Source of the DNA: Spartobacteria bacterium
Lineage (GTDB): Bacteria > Verrucomicrobiota > Verrucomicrobiae > Chthoniobacterales > UBA6821
Direction: 5' to 3'
DNA: 10,531 nt
NCBI GenBank assembly: GCA_003136515.1
Contig: PLEU01000208.1
Coordinates: 2,764 to 13,294 of the forward strand
Each line of letters opens with the position of its first letter. Position 1 is the first letter of the stretch. Position numbers and translations under genes: made by a program. Shown one piece after another: positions 6,923 to 10,531 of this stretch. The notes beneath the pieces are model-generated. The model was not told the DNA's origin. It ran no database searches and saw only the letters and a list, made by a program, of their open reading frames with translations.

Positions 6923-8872
6923 ATGACACCGGGCGAGGAGAGGGGTCTTCTGGAGACGCGTCGCCGGATCGAGGCCAATCTCGACCGCCTTGCGCGTCTC
7001 TCCGTGAGCGGCATGGAAATCCGGGCATATTTTGCAGAACTCCTACAGCTCGTGGCCCCGAGCATTACTGCTCGCGGCGGAGCGGTGTGGCTCAACGAGG
7101 GGAAGGAGCCCCTCATCCTTGCCTCCCTTGATTATGAAACCTCAGGCGCTTCACCTGGAAGCCGTCAGGAAAATGATATTGGAAGACTTGTGAGCCAGTG
7201 CCTGGCTGAAAACCGTACTTTGGTCGTCTTGCCGGCCTTGGAGAAAACCTCCCCAATTGAGACTAACAGAGTCTCCGCTGATGCACCGCCGCTCAACACT
7301 GCACCGTATCCCTTTTTCTATGTCCCCGTTCTGCTGGAGGGAAAACCAGCGGCAGCACTCCAGTTCTGGCTTCAGTCAACCGCCGATCCGATTCACTACA
7401 AGGATTACGCAGCCTTTCTTGGTACGGTGGCTGGACATGCCACAATCTTCCTCCATCAGCAGCAGTCAACGCGACACCGCTCCATCGCCTCCTCCTTGCA
7501 GATGCAATCACGTTTTCATCAGGATCTCTTCTCCTGTCATGGAACCAAAGATGTACTGGAGGTCTCGGCTAACTATATGGCGGATCTTGCCGACGCTGAA
7601 CTTGGCTTTGCCTGCCGTCGAAAGGGCAGATCTTGGAAACTGGTTGCCGCTTCCAATGCGGATAGAGTAGTCGCAGCCAGCTCCCAGGCACTTCTTTTAG
7701 CGGCCGCCGTTGATTCGTTGCCCAGGGACAAACTCGTTATTGTGGATGGATCCGACAAAAACACCCCGGAACCGGTGCGTCATGCACTGAATCAATGCGG
7801 TGCCTCGCTGATAATCGGCAGTTTCGCATCCGAGAAGGATGGAGTCGCCCCTAGGATTTTTTTGGGTGCCCTGCGCCAAAACCAGTCCGCACCCAACCAA
7901 GATATCACGAATTCCGTAGCTGCTGCAGCTTACGCTGCCGCACGCCTTTTCCATGAGAAGGAAATTCGTGAGGCCCGCCCTTTCAGCGGAATATTTCATG
8001 CGGCAGCCCGCACCCGGCTTCTTTGGCACGAACATCCGCGAAGGATTCTGTTGACCGGCGCGGCCATGGTGGCTGCGCTTCTGCTGATTCTCTTTCTCCC
8101 GTGGTCGTGGAAAGTCACTGCCGACTGCACCGTCTTGCCAGCCCATCGTCTCTCAGCGGTTGCAGGCACCGATGGCAAGTTGCTTGAAGTAATGGTGGGT
8201 GAAGGGGATCTGGTCAATGCAGGGCAGGTAATAGCACGTATAGATGACCGTGATCTTCGGTCGGAACTCGCGGCTGCTGAACAGGAACGCCAGCGTTGGC
8301 GGGTTGAGGCTGCGAGTGCCCAGGCTGCCGGAAATGATGCGGATCGCAAGGTTGCAGAGCTCAATGAACTGAGGGAGGAAGAAAGCATGAAACTTCTCGG
8401 CTACAGGCTAGCACGAACCGAAATAACCTCCCCGATGAACGGTGTAATCCTTACCAGGGAACTTCGCAACCAAGAGGGACAGAACATGGAAACAGGAAAA
8501 GTGCTCTGTGAAGTGGCCGATCCCACTGCCTATCTGCTGGAACTCCAAATCCGGCAGCAGGATCTCGGGGAAGTGCAAACTGCATTGTCTGATGATCAGC
8601 CACACCGGATTGACTTTATCCTTCATTCCCATTCGGACCGGAAACTTCATGCAGAGGTGCAGGGACTTGCCTCACTCTCCCCGGCGGCGGAACTCGGACC
8701 CAAGGGGAGTTACTTTATACTGCGGACACAGTTTCCGGGGGGCGAAATCTCCATCCAGGATCTGAAAACCGGATATACGGGAAAAGCCAAGATTACGCTC
8801 GGGACCCGCCCTTTATGGCGTGTTCTTTTCACTCCTTTTCTTAACTATATCAATATGGAATGGGGCGTATGA
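6923..8872 (+). CDS. GAF-GAF-TM-HlyD-type periplasmic adaptor (membrane fusion) protein
   Basis: A 649-residue inner-membrane protein joins a cytoplasmic sensory region to a periplasmic adaptor. Residues about 30-180 and 190-345 have GAF-like alternation of helices and strands; the first has FYVPVLLEGKPAAALQFW, typical of the GAF core. A single membrane helix spans about 375-394 (ILLTGAAMVAALLLILFLPW), preceded by basic residues (RTRLLWHEHPRR), which puts the N-terminus inside. The rest is HlyD-like: a first lipoyl half at about 413-447 (GKLLEVMVGEGDLVNAGQVI), a short coiled coil of about 50 residues, a second lipoyl half from 499 (TEITSPMNGVI) and a beta-barrel region. The coiled coil is much shorter than in HlyD proteins that reach an outer-membrane channel. 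ATG 6923 has no evident Shine-Dalgarno sequence. The stop overlaps the next start in ATGA. Function is unknown; ligand-gated control of export or proteolysis is an inference. Confidence 0.88.
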   Translation: MTPGEERGLLETRRRIEANLDRLARLSVSGMEIRAYFAELLQLVAPSITARGGAVWLNEGKEPLILASLDYETSGASPGSRQENDIGRLVSQCLAENRTLVVLPALEKTSPIETNRVSADAPPLNTAPYPFFYVPVLLEGKPAAALQFWLQSTADPIHYKDYAAFLGTVAGHATIFLHQQQSTRHRSIASSLQMQSRFHQDLFSCHGTKDVLEVSANYMADLADAELGFACRRKGRSWKLVAASNADRVVAASSQALLLAAAVDSLPRDKLVIVDGSDKNTPEPVRHALNQCGASLIIGSFASEKDGVAPRIFLGALRQNQSAPNQDITNSVAAAAYAAARLFHEKEIREARPFSGIFHAAARTRLLWHEHPRRILLTGAAMVAALLLILFLPWSWKVTADCTVLPAHRLSAVAGTDGKLLEVMVGEGDLVNAGQVIARIDDRDLRSELAAAEQERQRWRVEAASAQAAGNDADRKVAELNELREEESMKLLGYRLARTEITSPMNGVILTRELRNQEGQNMETGKVLCEVADPTAYLLELQIRQQDLGEVQTALSDDQPHRIDFILHSHSDRKLHAEVQGLASLSPAAELGPKGSYFILRTQFPGGEISIQDLKTGYTGKAKITLGTRPLWRVLFTPFLNYINMEWGV

Positions 8873-9723
8873 ACAATCTGAGCCTTCTTGCTGTTCTGGT
8901 AGTCATTTCGATGATTTGGCCAGTCGAGCCCGCCCTGTCAGCAGCAGACACGCTTGTACCACCCTCCTCCTCCGAACCTGCTGCCACATCGGCACTTTCC
9001 GATGGACAACCTATATCAGTGGAAGGCACCTTGGTACCAGTCCGTGAAGTTCATATTGCCAGTCGCTCACGTGGAGTAATTAGCTTCATAAGCGAGGAAG
9101 GTGATCGCGTTCACGCCGGTGATCCCATTTTGATTCTGGAGGATTCGCAGGAAAAACTTGAGGTGGACCGGCAGAAGAAAATTCTCGAACTGCGAGCCGT
9201 TGAGGAAAAAGATGAGGAGGCTCTCCGCAAGAAGGATATCGACAGCCCCCTTGAATTCGCAGGCAAGCAACTCAATCTTGAACTTGCCAAAATCAATGTT
9301 GCACAGGCAGAGGATATGCTCACACGGCGCACGGTTACCGCCCCCTTTGACGGCATCATTACCAAGAGAGTTCACTGTGCCGGTGAAGCCGCAGATGAGC
9401 TTTCACCGGTTCTCACCATGGTCGATATCAACCACCTCTACCTTGAGTTTCATCTTCCGGCCGCCATGCGCAATCGTATCAAGGAGGGCCAAAGTGTTTC
9501 CATTCAGGTTGACACACCCGCTCCAGCGGAAGCCAAGGGAACAGTACAGCTCTGTTCCCCCGTGATTGACCCGGCGAGTGAAGATTTCGAGGTGCGTGTA
9601 CTGATTCCCAATCCGGGGAACCGTCTAACTGCGGGAGTCATGGCGAGGGGGATCATTGACCCTGCAATTCCCTCCTCAGTACCCTCATCTTCTCCAACTC
9701 CGGTAACTGCAGTCTCTCGATGA
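8869..9723 (+). CDS. HlyD/RND-type periplasmic adaptor subunit
   Basis: The product has 284 residues and an N-terminal signal peptide: a hydrophobic stretch LSLLAVLVVISMIW, then likely cleavage after Ala25 (ALSA-A). No lipobox Cys is present, so the mature protein should be a soluble periplasmic adaptor. A first lipoyl half at about 69-92 (GVISFISEEGDRVHAGDPI) and a second at 155-168 (TVTAPFDGIITKRV) flank a charged coiled coil of about 60 residues. A beta-barrel region (LYLEFHLPAAMRNRIKEGQ) follows, and then a Pro/Ser-rich tail. This layout is that of membrane fusion proteins. The start at 8869 forms ATGA with the upstream stop; an in-frame ATG at 8860 would add only three residues, so the choice is not certain. 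GGAATGGGG just upstream may help ribosome binding. It is likely to pair with the GAF-HlyD protein and the M50 protease encoded on either side. Confidence 0.9.
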   Translation: MNNLSLLAVLVVISMIWPVEPALSAADTLVPPSSSEPAATSALSDGQPISVEGTLVPVREVHIASRSRGVISFISEEGDRVHAGDPILILEDSQEKLEVDRQKKILELRAVEEKDEEALRKKDIDSPLEFAGKQLNLELAKINVAQAEDMLTRRTVTAPFDGIITKRVHCAGEAADELSPVLTMVDINHLYLEFHLPAAMRNRIKEGQSVSIQVDTPAPAEAKGTVQLCSPVIDPASEDFEVRVLIPNPGNRLTAGVMARGIIDPAIPSSVPSSSPTPVTAVSR

Positions 9724-10531
9724 CCCAGACTGCCACGAAGGGATATGCCACCCTGAGACCCGGCCCGCTAAGGGCTGATCTTCAAGCAAGTGATCAAACC
9801 CAACGGGGCAGGCGTTATGCAGTTATTAAGAGCCCACTGACTCTCACCTATTTCCGACTTCCTGCTGAACACTACAGGGCAGCGAAGGAATTCGACGGTA
9901 AACGGACTCTGCTGGAAATTTCAATCTCCCTTCGTATGCACCACCCTTATTGGCGCACCTTGACGCAGGAGGATGCCATTTCAGAACTCATGCAACTTGC
10001 CAATCAACTCGCAAACGGCGGACTTCTCCGTCTTGCGGGAGTTGGCGCAACTGCACGTGCAAGAAGGCTTCAAGCCCATGCCAGCAGCCGGAAACTTGAG
10101 CAAATCGTTGGCAAAATCCTATATTTTAGAAAAGCTCTCATCGATCCGGACAAGCTCCTTGCGCGGATACTCCCTTGGTTTGCGTGGGCCTATACGCGCA
10201 CTGCTGGATGGTGCTTTCTCCTACTGATTGCAGCCACGTCCTGGATGCTGCTGGAAAATGGAGAAGAACTCACGTCACAGGCTGTCAACTTCTTCACGCT
10301 AGAAAATCTTTTCCTTTCCTGGGTGCTCTTTATGGGAGTCAAGATCGTGCATGAATTTGGCCATGGCCTCACCTGCAAGAGGTACGGCGGAGAGGTCCAC
10401 GAGATGGGATTTCTCTTCATCCTCCTAACCCCCTACCTGTACTGTGATGTCAGCGATTCTTGGATGGTGTCTTCCCGGGCTCGCCGTGTGGCCGTGACTG
10501 CCGCAGGGATGGTCGCCGAGCTCTTCATGGC
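9720..10531 (+). CDS. site-2-protease-family (M50) zinc metallopeptidase with PqqD-like N-terminal region, 3' end outside window
   Basis: The frame is open from the ATG at 9720, which overlaps the previous stop in ATGA, to the window edge, giving 270 residues without a stop. Residues about 38-105 have the pattern SPLTLTYFRLPAEHY, FDGKRTLLEIS and a closing helix. This resembles the PqqD-like winged-helix fold found at the N-terminus of some M50 proteins. Membrane helices start near residue 164 (WCFLLLIAATSWMLL) and near 199. The second runs into the zinc-binding HEFGH motif (H211, E212, H215). Downstream, YLYCDVSDSW (239-248) and then AAGMVAELFMA match the conserved block after the catalytic helix in this subgroup; D243 or D246 would be the third zinc ligand. 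The family cleaves substrates in or near the membrane. Substrate and C-terminal domains are not visible here. Confidence 0.9.
   Translation, partial: MTQTATKGYATLRPGPLRADLQASDQTQRGRRYAVIKSPLTLTYFRLPAEHYRAAKEFDGKRTLLEISISLRMHHPYWRTLTQEDAISELMQLANQLANGGLLRLAGVGATARARRLQAHASSRKLEQIVGKILYFRKALIDPDKLLARILPWFAWAYTRTAGWCFLLLIAATSWMLLENGEELTSQAVNFFTLENLFLSWVLFMGVKIVHEFGHGLTCKRYGGEVHEMGFLFILLTPYLYCDVSDSWMVSSRARRVAVTAAGMVAELFM

Noticed and set aside
7257..7670. 137-codon frame on the + strand
   Set aside because: It is a frame shadow inside the GAF-HlyD gene with no start signal and no recognisable domain.
7697..8146. 149-codon frame on the - strand
   Set aside because: It is antisense to the GAF-HlyD gene across the membrane-helix region; composition is not protein-like.
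9973..10227. 84-codon frame on the + strand
   Set aside because: It is out of frame inside the M50 protease gene, whose frame is open over the whole interval and carries the HEFGH motif.

Overview
The window is 10.5 kb of moderately GC-rich, densely coded bacterial DNA with core housekeeping genes on the left and an accessory membrane cluster on the right. I think a member of the PVC group, most likely Verrucomicrobiota, is the best guess. The reasons are the aroA-cmk-plsC string, the homocysteine methyltransferase/MTHFR fusion, the tailed S20 protein, and a GAF-HlyD / HlyD / M50-protease cluster of the kind I associate with planctomycetes and verrucomicrobia. This assignment is inference; no rRNA is present to test it.

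Left block (1-5733, all + strand): the 3' half of aroA (EPSP synthase), cmk, plsC, an ABC-2 type exporter (ATPase plus permease), and a fused homocysteine S-methyltransferase/methylenetetrahydrofolate reductase. Successive genes overlap by ATGA or are separated by 5, 10 and 20 bases, so one transcript with translational coupling is likely. The block links chorismate, CMP/dCMP, phosphatidic acid and methionine/folate metabolism with an exporter of unknown substrate.

Middle (5734-6538): a convergent junction, then rpsT (S20) and a CAT-anticodon tRNA on the - strand. They face a 196-base spacer that is divergent from the right block.

Right block (6539-10531, all + strand): a small DUF3467-like protein, a 649-residue protein with two GAF-like domains, one membrane helix and a HlyD-type periplasmic adaptor region, a second adaptor with a signal peptide, and the first 270 residues of a site-2 (M50) metalloprotease with a PqqD-like N-terminal region. 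The last three genes overlap by ATGA. No transport ATPase, RND pump or outer-membrane channel is visible in this block, so what it moves or cleaves is open. It is the most interesting part of the window, and it runs off the right edge.

Almost no start codon in the window has a clear Shine-Dalgarno sequence.
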